A DNA stretch of 64,000 nucleotides from positions 186,001-250,000 of the forward strand of contig NZ_JOOA01000002.1 in NCBI RefSeq assembly GCF_000712055.1. The letters run 5' to 3'. This document shows, piece by piece, positions 27,487-34,545 of the stretch. This DNA comes from Ruminococcus sp. HUN007. Its GTDB lineage: Bacteria > Bacillota > Clostridia > Oscillospirales > Ruminococcaceae. The notes under the pieces were generated by a model that did no database searches, had not been told where the DNA came from, and saw nothing but the letters and a program-made list of their open reading frames with translations. Positions within the stretch are counted from its first letter, which is position 1, and each line of letters opens with the position of its first letter. A program made the position numbers and the translations under genes.

Positions 27487-29044
27487 TTACCACCACATTT
27501 TCATGTCAGTGAATATCTGATTGTTTATATAATATGGAATAGCATTAGCTTCTCCTGCATATCTGAGTGCTGCCTGAATTTCCTTGTTATAATCCATTGA
27601 TAAATAAACAGGGTGCCCGGTTTTGCACTTTAACAGGTACAGAAGATCACCTCTCTGTTTCGGAAGATCACGTGTGAAATGCAGGAGATCGGGCATTACC
27701 TTCCATACTCCGTTTTTCGTAAACAGCTTTATCAGTCTCCACTGTACGATGAAGTCTGTTTCAGCGTATATCAGATTCTTTAGTTCATCCTTATCAAAAT
27801 CAAGCGCCTTCCCTGCAATACGGAACGCAGCCTTCGCAAGTACCGGATCATCACTGTGCATAATCTTCAGAACGATATCCTTGCTGTCTTCCGTACCGAG
27901 CTTAACCAGCGCATACATCGCCTCACGGGGATACTGTTCAAGATACTGACGTATAAGCGGGATATCATCTTTGGTACCGGAATTTGCAAACTCCCAGAGT
28001 GACTGCGGCAGATTGTCTCTGCAGAACTTCAGAATATCAAAAACCTGTCTTTTTAAGATTTCTGCGTGCAAAATTCCTTATATGAGCAGATTCAGAAAAC
28101 AGCAGCTGTTCAAAGCCTTCCCATATTCCCTCTTTTTCAAGGCTATACTCATATGCGATCAGACGAACATGTTCATTTTCGTCATTCGCAAATATCGCCT
28201 GAACTTCATCGGGAATGCATTCTCCTGACATTTTAATATATATCCGTTCCAGTAAACACCGCAGTTCATATGAACATTCATTTTTGAAAAAATATATGAT
28301 AAGATCACGGTATTTCGGTTCCGGGTGAAGGAAAAACAGTTTGTAGCAGAGCCTCCTTGTATGTATATACGCCTTCAGTACTGTATCAGCGTTTCTCTCA
28401 AAGGTCTCCATAATATAAGAATCAAGGTAATCCATCGAGAACTCAGCAGAACGCTTTGCTTTCTGTCCTCTGCGCACATGCTCAACATAAGGCATCGCAT
28501 TTACCAGATATTCAGCTGCTCTCTCCTTACGCATCAGTTCATAAAATATCTTCATTGCAGTACGACGCACCTGCGGAACAGTATCATTAAAACGGATAAG
28601 CGTATATCCAATCATGTCATAAAGATCATCATCCACAAAATGCTCCAGACACTGTTCACGGAAAAATCCGTTCGGATGTGCTGAACCGAATATGAGCAAC
28701 GCACGGTAGTACAGATAATATCCGCCAGGGCAGCTTCTTTCTTTCCACTTTTCAAAATCTACTTCACCGATCTCCACAGGAGCAAATTTCATCATATTCT
28801 CGGCAAAAAGAAAAAAATTCACATTATGATTTTCAATATAATGTGCCTGCGTTCCTATAAACTTTATCTGCTCCGGAGACGGATCATAAAACAGCGCTGA
28901 ATAAAGATGCGGAAAACAGTAATACTGCCTCAGGCGAAAATTGTCATCATGGTTATAATATGAAGTGTGACGCTTGAATCTATCCGAAAGCTCATTTCTG
29001 TAACGCTCGATAATGCACTGCGCATGCTGTGTTTTGTCTGTCAT
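27487..29044 (-). pseudogene. HEAT-repeat-like helical protein split by a frameshift
   Basis: Two overlapping frames, 28037-29044 and 27487-28071, join into one protein of about 518 residues if one base is removed from the A5 run 28039-28043 (or the neighbouring T run); the junction then reads RRNLKKTGFDILKFCRDNL. Both parts consist of paired helices of HEAT/ARM type (DTVPQVRRTAMKIFYELM, DDPVLAKAAFRIAGKAL), a fold used for protein-protein binding. Many Cys and Tyr residues lie in the N-terminal half; no catalytic motif is visible. The 5' leader carries a promoter and an attenuator-like hairpin (29078-29160). The function is unknown. Confidence 0.75.
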
Positions 29045-29077
29045 ATCTCTCTATAAACCCCTTTCCATATAAACAAG

Positions 29078-29160
29078 CCCACCTTATTAAGCATTGTATT
29101 CTGCCTTTTACAAGGTGGGTATGTAAGTATTATTATAACCGCAAACACATGATGTGTCAA
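29078..29160 (-). promoter_or_regulatory. Promoter with attenuator-like hairpin leader, copy 1
   Basis: On the minus strand TTGACA (29155-29160), 17 bases, TATAAT (29132-29137), then a leader whose start folds into CCCACCTT/AAGGTGGG (29112-29119 with 29078-29085) enclosing AAGGCAGAATACAATGCTT. The HEAT-like gene begins 34 bases later. A near-copy lies at 32213-32297. Confidence 0.72.
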
Positions 29161-29169
29161 ATGCACAGC

Positions 29170-29226
29170 TTATGGTACGCCTTCGGCGTTCTATGGAAAA
29201 CGGCCGCCGTTCGGCGACCGTTGAAC
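29170..29226. repeat. REP-like repeat
   Basis: Contains GGTACGCCTTCGGCGTTC and a second palindrome CGGCCGCCGTTCGGCGACCG; it abuts the 3' end of the endonuclease V gene. Confidence 0.7.
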
Positions 29227-29229
29227 ATA

Positions 29230-29931
29230 TCAGCAAGCACCCATAATGCCGGACGCTTTGCACTCTATTCTCTTCTTATGAGTTTCAAGATCAGCTTCTC
29301 TGGTCGGTACCGGAATGTGGCTTTCTTTATCTGTAAGGCTGAGAACAATATCGATAGACGTTTTAAGTGATATGTAATTTCCGGCTGATACAAAAACCGG
29401 TTTTACATTATCCATTGTTCTGAGTACGCATCCGTACACTTCATCATTTATCACGATATCAGTCATATCACCTCTTGATTTTCCCGGCTCTGTATAATCC
29501 GTATCCTCAATTTTATAATATGATTTTGCCACACCGATAGATGGTTTTCCGATATCAAATGAAGCCTGCGAAGCTATACCCATATGTCTCGGATGAAGAT
29601 ATCCGTTTCCGTCAAACATAAAAATATCCGGATCATTTTCAAGGAGTTTTACTGCTTCACGAATCAACGGAATCTCCCTGAATGAAAGAAATCCTGGGAT
29701 ATATTCACATGTGATCTTACCGGCATATGATTTTCTCTCAATGACTTCGTGAGTATTAAAATCCACGACAACGATACAGCACACCGCACATTCGCTGCCA
29801 TTTTCATCATTCCAGTACGCCAGATCTACGCCCGCAACTGTTTTTATCTCATCCATTCGGATTCTGTCTGTCAGATCCAGCTTATCTCTTAATGCGTTTT
29901 GTATTTCAATGTATTGTTCTTCGTTTTTCAT
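29230..29931 (-). CDS. nfi: Endonuclease V
   Basis: 233 residues. Characteristic motifs: VAGVDLAYW (first catalytic Asp), EYIPGFLSFREIPL, FMFDGNGYLHPRHMGIASQ (second acidic residue, with the His/Arg-rich loop), IGVAKS and PVFVSAGNYISLKTSIDIV. Endonuclease V nicks DNA one base 3' of deaminated adenine (hypoxanthine); some homologues act on inosine in RNA. The length matches the family. The ribosome binding site is AAAGGA. A 33-base double palindrome lies just upstream (29952-29984), in the position of an operator. Confidence 0.93.
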   Translation of the reverse strand: MKNEEQYIEIQNALRDKLDLTDRIRMDEIKTVAGVDLAYWNDENGSECAVCCIVVVDFNTHEVIERKSYAGKITCEYIPGFLSFREIPLIREAVKLLENDPDIFMFDGNGYLHPRHMGIASQASFDIGKPSIGVAKSYYKIEDTDYTEPGKSRGDMTDIVINDEVYGCVLRTMDNVKPVFVSAGNYISLKTSIDIVLSLTDKESHIPVPTREADLETHKKRIECKASGIMGAC

Positions 29932-29951
29932 TGTATATTTCCTTTCGTTTT

Positions 29952-29984
29952 ATCAAATCGTGATTTAGTAAATCGCGATTTGAT
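29952..29984. repeat. 33-base double palindrome upstream of endonuclease V
   Basis: Arms ATCAAATCGTGATTTA and TAAATCGCGATTTGAT; each arm contains its own AATCGYGATT dyad. It is a near-copy of 27407-27439, positioned 21 bases before the endonuclease V start. Confidence 0.7.
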
Positions 29985-30044
29985 ATTCTCGTAAATTAAT
30001 CAGTGTCTGTTACGAAACCAGATACACGCAATGTGTAGCTGGTT

Positions 30045-30100
30045 TTTCAATTGTGCCGCAGGCACCACCATTTAATGGAACGCCTTCGGCGACCGTTATT
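30045..30100. repeat. REP-like repeat
   Basis: TTGTGCCGCAGGCACCACC followed by AACGCCTTCGGCGACCGTT; same family as 25475-25555 and 33868-33920. Confidence 0.72.
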
Positions 30101-30144
30101 CCATACATCCATATTCAGAATAATAATCTGATAAGATTTTTGAA

Positions 30145-30927
30145 TCAAAAATCATACTCATCTTCTCTGTCAAGCAGCTGGCTCCATCTTGCTGATATCA
30201 GTTTCGCATAATGAACATGATTAAGTCCATAATTACCGAGTGAATAAGCATCATTAAATTCTACAAGAAGAGTTCGGTTATCCTTTGTAACACAAATATC
30301 CATACTGCATGCAACAGGTCTGTTTTCCCATGATTTAAATGTTTCCATTATTTCTTTGAGAACAGTTGCATCATAATGATAGTAATAACTTTCACGATTT
30401 GAATCAAGAATCAAACCATATGGTCTGACATCAAGAAGTCTGTCATATAGAATAAAGCATCGCCACTCAGCTTCAATATCAAGAGGTTCACTGCATATGA
30501 CTTCATAGTTTTCATTCTGATTACCACAACCAGTGAGATCATAAATGCTTTTAATTATCTTGCCGGTAAAAACTTTACTTTTCTTTGGCTTTACAAACCA
30601 TCCGGCAGACCATTTTGATTCATCGACGCTTATGGCTTCGATAGTATCAGTCCATATTTTCCTTCCGAGATATTTCTTCATGGTCTCAGGATAATCTGGT
30701 ACATATGGTTCTACGCCAAACTTATTGAATATCTCTTTACACTGATCGATATAATCAAGTACAATATCTTCCTTCTCAACTTTATCGTATATTTCATCTA
30801 TTGTATGATAAGGTACAATCTCAGCACCAAGCTCACGGAAACCATACATCGCACAAGCCATATTCGGACTATGCGGTATTTCCATGTTCATACCTTTATC
30901 AAGCTTCGTTTTCAGCCAAACTTTCAT
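30145..30927 (-). CDS. R2K-clade ATP-grasp enzyme (DUF4343 type)
   Basis: 260 residues. The fold is recognised from WFVKPKKSKVFTGKII in the N-terminal half (nucleotide-binding lysine) and from AEWRCFILYDRLLDVRPYG and VEFNDAYSLGNYGL near the C-terminus (the acidic/Asn metal site of ATP-grasps). This fits the R2K family 3 (formerly DUF4343), whose members were predicted to modify proteins or take part in RNA repair and conflict systems. The start overlaps the stop of the kptA-like gene by one base, so the two are translationally coupled. The substrate is unknown. Confidence 0.85.
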   Translation of the reverse strand: MKVWLKTKLDKGMNMEIPHSPNMACAMYGFRELGAEIVPYHTIDEIYDKVEKEDIVLDYIDQCKEIFNKFGVEPYVPDYPETMKKYLGRKIWTDTIEAISVDESKWSAGWFVKPKKSKVFTGKIIKSIYDLTGCGNQNENYEVICSEPLDIEAEWRCFILYDRLLDVRPYGLILDSNRESYYYHYDATVLKEIMETFKSWENRPVACSMDICVTKDNRTLLVEFNDAYSLGNYGLNHVHYAKLISARWSQLLDREDEYDF

Positions 30928-31475
30928 TATTGCATCACCTTAATATACTTCGCCGGAACAGTATCCGCTAACCAGACTTTATCGTTTCCTAAGTAAAACA
31001 TAATGCCGTCTTTCCACGCTGTTTCTGCATCAATAACTAGAATAGCCGGGTTATCATCGCGTCTTTTGCCCACCTGAAGTGCGGTGTCGATATCAGCAGA
31101 CAGATGAACATACTGTCTTTTATTCGGCAGTAATCCACTTTTCATTATTGATCCGGTAAAACGTACTGGTGTGCCATGATACAGAATCTTTGGAGGTTCA
31201 GCAGCTTCTTTAACTATCTTTTGAGGAATGGAATGTCCGTAAAACGCTCTGATTTTTCCGTTACTTATTTCATGCCTTTTCTTATCTGAATTTTCAATAA
31301 TATACCGCAGATCCTCTTCAGTTACTTTTTCCCACTTGCTGTTTTCTCTCAGAGCATTCAGTAACTGATTTACACTGACCCAGCCGTTTTCATCCAGCTC
31401 CAGTTCATATTCCCACGGTGCATGTCTGAGTGCATATGATATTTCCTTGCTTAGTTCTGTATAATATTTATCCAT
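30927..31475 (-). CDS. kptA: RNA 2'-phosphotransferase, KptA/Tpt1 family
   Basis: 182 residues, the standard bacterial length. The N-terminal winged-helix part has LSKEISYALRHAP (catalytic Arg region) and GWVSVNQLLNAL. The C-terminal ADP-ribosyltransferase-like part has LYHGTPVRFTGSI, GLLPNKRQYVHLSAD and PAILVIDAE. The enzyme uses NAD+ to remove an internal 2'-phosphate from RNA, releasing ADP-ribose cyclic phosphate. Bacteria have no tRNA splicing that makes this group, so a role in RNA repair or in modification of another substrate is suspected. The ribosome binding site is GAGAGGA. It is coupled to an ATP-grasp gene and follows a metallophosphoesterase gene. Confidence 0.94.
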   Translation of the reverse strand: MDKYYTELSKEISYALRHAPWEYELELDENGWVSVNQLLNALRENSKWEKVTEEDLRYIIENSDKKRHEISNGKIRAFYGHSIPQKIVKEAAEPPKILYHGTPVRFTGSIMKSGLLPNKRQYVHLSADIDTALQVGKRRDDNPAILVIDAETAWKDGIMFYLGNDKVWLADTVPAKYIKVMQ

Positions 31476-31551
31476 ATCGTTCCTCTCTTTCGATTATATC
31501 ATTTCTTAAATACACATTATCTGATTTATCTCTATGTCCGGAAAGGTCACA

Positions 31552-31653
31552 TCACCTTTCAAGAAATGCCAGAGCTTTCTTGTATTTTTCAAGTCTTGTA
31601 TAGTCCTTTTCCGTAGGATTCGGAATGCGGCTCAGATCCATATTGTGTTTTAA
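31552..31653 (-). pseudogene. Remnant of the 3' end of an HD-domain phosphohydrolase gene
   Basis: This 102-base segment is about 94 percent identical to the end of the intact HD-domain gene (38268-38369). In its own frame it encodes LKHNMDLSRIPNPTEKDY and then RLEKYKKALAFLER before a stop. The metallophosphoesterase gene 31589-32131 now runs into it out of frame. It looks like a recombination or deletion scar. Confidence 0.82.
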
Positions 31654-32131
31654 CCCCGACATCTGATTTTATCTTTTCAAACGACACAGGTTTATAACCG
31701 ATCCTTTCAACACTCACGCAGTATCCATGACTGCTGTAGTCGTTATAGTTCGGATTATTGTGAATGTGTCCGTATATATTTGCATACGGCATATTTTTAT
31801 TTACATACAGCGGTTCATGAGACAGCATCCAGAAACCATCAAGGATGACCGGTAGATCATAGACCTCAGTAAAACCGTTATTTCTGTAATAATTGCTGTC
31901 GTACATATCGTGATTGCCTTTTACCAGAATTTTAATACCATTCAGCTCGCTTATATATCGTTCATTTCCGATATCTCCGAGCAGGTAAACCGTATCGTCC
32001 TTACCAACTACTCTGTTCCAGTTTTCTATGATAGCAGCGTTCATTTCTTCAGCGGTTGAAAACGGTCTGCTTTCATAATTCATTATATTCTCATCATCAA
32101 AATGCAGGTCTGCAATAAAGAAAATGCTCAC
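31589..32131 (-). CDS. Calcineurin-like metallophosphoesterase with a replaced C-terminus
   Basis: 180 residues from GTG at 32131, which has an AAAGGAG site. Motifs are FIADLHFDD (DxH), LGDIGN, VKGNHD, LSHEPLY and YGHIHNN, a complete two-metal phosphoesterase site. The family usually ends shortly after GYKPVSFEKI. Here the last 20 or so residues (VKTQYGSEPHSESYGKG) are an out-of-frame reading of the HD-gene remnant, so the true tail has been lost. The catalytic core is untouched. The upstream promoter has an attenuator-like hairpin. kptA follows 113 bases downstream on the same strand. Confidence 0.88.
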   Translation of the reverse strand: MSIFFIADLHFDDENIMNYESRPFSTAEEMNAAIIENWNRVVGKDDTVYLLGDIGNERYISELNGIKILVKGNHDMYDSNYYRNNGFTEVYDLPVILDGFWMLSHEPLYVNKNMPYANIYGHIHNNPNYNDYSSHGYCVSVERIGYKPVSFEKIKSDVGVKTQYGSEPHSESYGKGLYKT

Positions 32132-32212
32132 GGTTTTGTTCTCCTTTCACTGTCAGCTATTTATCATTCTCTATTTTTCATCACATATCGTCCTTCATAC
32201 TAAAAAACAAAA

Positions 32213-32297
32213 CCCACCTTTGAAAGCATTGTATTTCTGCCTTATTCAAGGTGGGGTCTGTAAATACTATTATAAACTCAAAGTCGTACTGTGTCAA
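32213..32297 (-). promoter_or_regulatory. Promoter with attenuator-like hairpin leader, copy 2
   Basis: On the minus strand TTGACA (32292-32297), 17 bases, TATAAT (32269-32274), then CCCACCTT/AAGGTGGG (32248-32255 with 32213-32220) enclosing AAGGCAGAAATACAATGCTT, and immediately a T-rich run (TTTTGTTTTTTAG). Hairpin plus T run has the form of an intrinsic terminator only about 60 bases after the promoter. Confidence 0.75.
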
Positions 32298-32335
32298 GTT
32301 TCTGGAAATATAATACGGTGATTCTGTTTTTCCTC

Positions 32336-32364
32336 TTGAATAACATGGCTTTAAATGCTATAAT
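32336..32364 (+). promoter_or_regulatory. Promoter of the DUF4869/P-loop pair
   Basis: TTGAAT, 17 bases, consensus TATAAT, 50 bases before the start codon with AGAGGTG at 32401-32407. Confidence 0.75.
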
Positions 32365-32413
32365 TATACTTAACACAAGGAATGATCACATACTGAAACC
32401 AGAGGTGAATTAA

Positions 32414-32851
32414 ATGCTTAACGTGTATTTCGGAGATATGCCTGAAGCAATCTACAATACAAATGTCTATTTTAATAATACTTATAAAGACAACTGGATC
32501 ACCAAACAGCTTTCTAAAGATATAATAAAAGCAGTTGACAAATCTGAAGTTATCGATGAAAGAAATATACTTAGCCCTGTATTCGGAAATATGAGTCCCA
32601 AAAAGTTATCCGGTGGAGTTAAGACTTTGCTTCTTATCGCATACGACAAAACAAAAATCTTCAACGCCTCGACCTGTGGTGATAACTGTGCCGAGTGGAT
32701 ACTAAAAATCGCAGAGGAGCGAAAAGTAGAAATCAATTTACGTCACCTCATGGATTTCGGTAAAGGCGAGTTTAAAATTAAGGTTATGAATACCGGAAAG
32801 ATCGTAAAAAATATGGGCGAACTTGTATATGAAGCCGGAGAGTTTGTGTGA
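32414..32851 (+). CDS. DUF4869 domain protein
   Basis: 145 residues. It begins MLNVYFGDMPEAIYNTNVYF and contains LSPVFGNMSPKKLSGGVKTL and CGDNCAEWILKIAEER, the pattern I associate with DUF4869. Cytosolic, alpha/beta, no known activity. The ribosome binding site is GAGGTG. The stop codon lies seven bases before the start of the next gene, a P-loop ATPase, and nothing else is transcribed from this promoter, so the two form a dedicated pair. Confidence 0.78.
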   Translation: MLNVYFGDMPEAIYNTNVYFNNTYKDNWITKQLSKDIIKAVDKSEVIDERNILSPVFGNMSPKKLSGGVKTLLLIAYDKTKIFNASTCGDNCAEWILKIAEERKVEINLRHLMDFGKGEFKIKVMNTGKIVKNMGELVYEAGEFV

Positions 32852-32858
32852 GGTATTT

Positions 32859-33818
32859 ATGACTGGAAAACATCATGTTGAAATAAAAAACCGTGATGCG
32901 GTGTTCAAATTTGATCTGAACCGTAATATCACTATAGTTAAAGGTGACAGTGGAACCGGTAAAACCACTCTGTTTGAAATGGTTGCCGATTATACAAGAC
33001 TCCGTGAATCAAGCGGAGTAAATATTTCGTGCGACAAACAATGCGCAGCACTTATTGATACTGACTGGAAAAATCAGCTTAGCGGACTTAATGAATGTAT
33101 TGTATTCATCGATGAAGGTGCTGAATATCTTAAAACAAAAGATTTCGCAGGAACGATTAAGAATTCAGGAAACTACTACGTTATATTCAATCGTGAAAGC
33201 CTTCACGATCTTCCTTACAGCGTAGATGAAATATATGAGATCAAAGCCAGCGGAAAATATCACAGCTTCAAAAGATTGTTCAAATCCAGTTCTAAGCATA
33301 TATATTACAGAGACAAAGCTGCCACAAAACTGAAATACGATACTTTACTAACTGAGGATTCAAAATCCGGTTTTCAGTTTTATCAGAATTATTTTTCCGG
33401 AAGCGATATCACATGCTTTTCTTCATCATCTAATTCATCGATTTTCTCATGGCTGAAAGAAAACAATGAGAAAAAAGTACTTGTAATCGCTGATGGTGCT
33501 GCTTTTGGATCTGAAATAGACAGAATACTAAAACTAGATTCTTCTTCAAATATCAGACTGTGTCTTCCGGAATCATTTGAATGGCTTATTTTGAAATCAG
33601 GACTAATCAAAACCGATAATATCAATGCTGTCCTTGAAAATCCATCGGAATATATTGAATGCTCAGAATATTTCAGCTGGGAAAATTTCTTTGAAAAATA
33701 CCTTATAGATAACACGGTAAATACCCCATTCCAGTATGCTAAAAGAGAAATAAATCCGATATATCTTAATGAAATTAATTCAGAAAAAATTATAGCTGAA
33801 ATCTATACTGTCAAATAA
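32859..33818 (+). CDS. P-loop ATP-binding protein partnered with DUF4869
   Basis: 319 residues from ATG 32859, five bases after GAGGT; a longer frame from 32823 overlaps the previous gene and lacks a site. The Walker A motif is VKGDSGTGKTTLFEMV near residue 27 and a Walker B-like strand is ECIVFIDEGAEYL near residue 80, so the N-terminal 140 residues form a compact NTPase. The C-terminal half has a Ser-rich loop (CFSSSSNSSIFSWL), a VLVIADGAAFGSEI strand resembling a Toprim-like DxD site, and a helical tail. I do not recognise the family. An NTPase with a small partner in an accessory region fits a defence or regulatory pair, but that is inference. Confidence 0.75.
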   Translation: MTGKHHVEIKNRDAVFKFDLNRNITIVKGDSGTGKTTLFEMVADYTRLRESSGVNISCDKQCAALIDTDWKNQLSGLNECIVFIDEGAEYLKTKDFAGTIKNSGNYYVIFNRESLHDLPYSVDEIYEIKASGKYHSFKRLFKSSSKHIYYRDKAATKLKYDTLLTEDSKSGFQFYQNYFSGSDITCFSSSSNSSIFSWLKENNEKKVLVIADGAAFGSEIDRILKLDSSSNIRLCLPESFEWLILKSGLIKTDNINAVLENPSEYIECSEYFSWENFFEKYLIDNTVNTPFQYAKREINPIYLNEINSEKIIAEIYTVK

Positions 33819-33824
33819 CGATCT

Positions 33825-33859
33825 GAGCCTTGTTTCCGTACTGGAAGCAAGGCTCATTT
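33825..33859. terminator. Intrinsic terminator after the P-loop gene
   Basis: Arms GAGCCTTGTTTCC and GGAAGCAAGGCTC with ATTTTA following. Confidence 0.85.
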
Positions 33860-33867
33860 TACGTATT

Positions 33868-33920
33868 TTCAATTGTGCCGAAGGCACCACCATTTAAATG
33901 GAACGCCTTCGGCGTGCTAT
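33868..33920. repeat. REP-like repeat
   Basis: AATTGTGCCGAAGGCACCACC followed by GGAACGCCTTCGGCGTGC; same order as the other copies. Confidence 0.72.
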
Positions 33921-34026
33921 TTTTAAAAGATCGCAATTCAGAGATTGCTGCTGATAACAACAAAACGCTTCAGAGCCTTTTTCCTACATCCTTATTATAT
34001 CATTTGCAATATGCACTCTTTGATTA

Positions 34027-34545
34027 TCAGCTCAGTCGAATCATTATCATCTGATCAAGTTTGATTTCTGAAATATCACAAGGAACATAATCTTTCAGAT
34101 ATATTTTAAGTTTTAACATATTAAGTGTATGCTTGATACTATCAGTCAATTGTTCACTTCTACGTTTGTAATTAAAATCATTGATAATTGTACGAAGCTT
34201 AAGACGTTTATAACCTATATCCGTATACATAAGCTGAAGCTTGATCAATCTGAAATATCGTTCGATTAAATCATCTGGCAGCTCTTCATTCATTGAACAG
34301 CCTGCTTCTTTCATTATCAAATGTATATCGTCAAGTTCTTCTTCGCTTGTTTCATAATAAATGCACTTATCTCTGACTAATTTACGAAACTTATCATAAC
34401 TATTTCTATGCATTGCAGAAATATCACTATTAAGATTCTGAAAAATGCTCTTTATTACAATCTCTTCCTGAGATCTCCGCAAATCTGAGGAAACAAGAAG
34501 AAGTGCAACATCATCTGGAGTATATTTATACTTTGATTTTCCCAT
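34027..34545 (-). CDS. Hypothetical helical protein coupled to the helicase-HNH gene
   Basis: 172 residues, charged and predicted all-helical, no signal or membrane segment, no family recognised. Notable stretches are DDVALLLVSSDLRRSQEEIV at the N-terminus and DFNYKRRSEQLTDSIKHTLN. Its start codon overlaps the stop of the helicase-HNH gene (TAATG), so the two are translationally coupled and its product probably works with that enzyme. It is followed by about 100 bases and then the REP-like repeat at 33868-33920. Confidence 0.7.
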   Translation of the reverse strand: MGKSKYKYTPDDVALLLVSSDLRRSQEEIVIKSIFQNLNSDISAMHRNSYDKFRKLVRDKCIYYETSEEELDDIHLIMKEAGCSMNEELPDDLIERYFRLIKLQLMYTDIGYKRLKLRTIINDFNYKRRSEQLTDSIKHTLNMLKLKIYLKDYVPCDISEIKLDQMIMIRLS

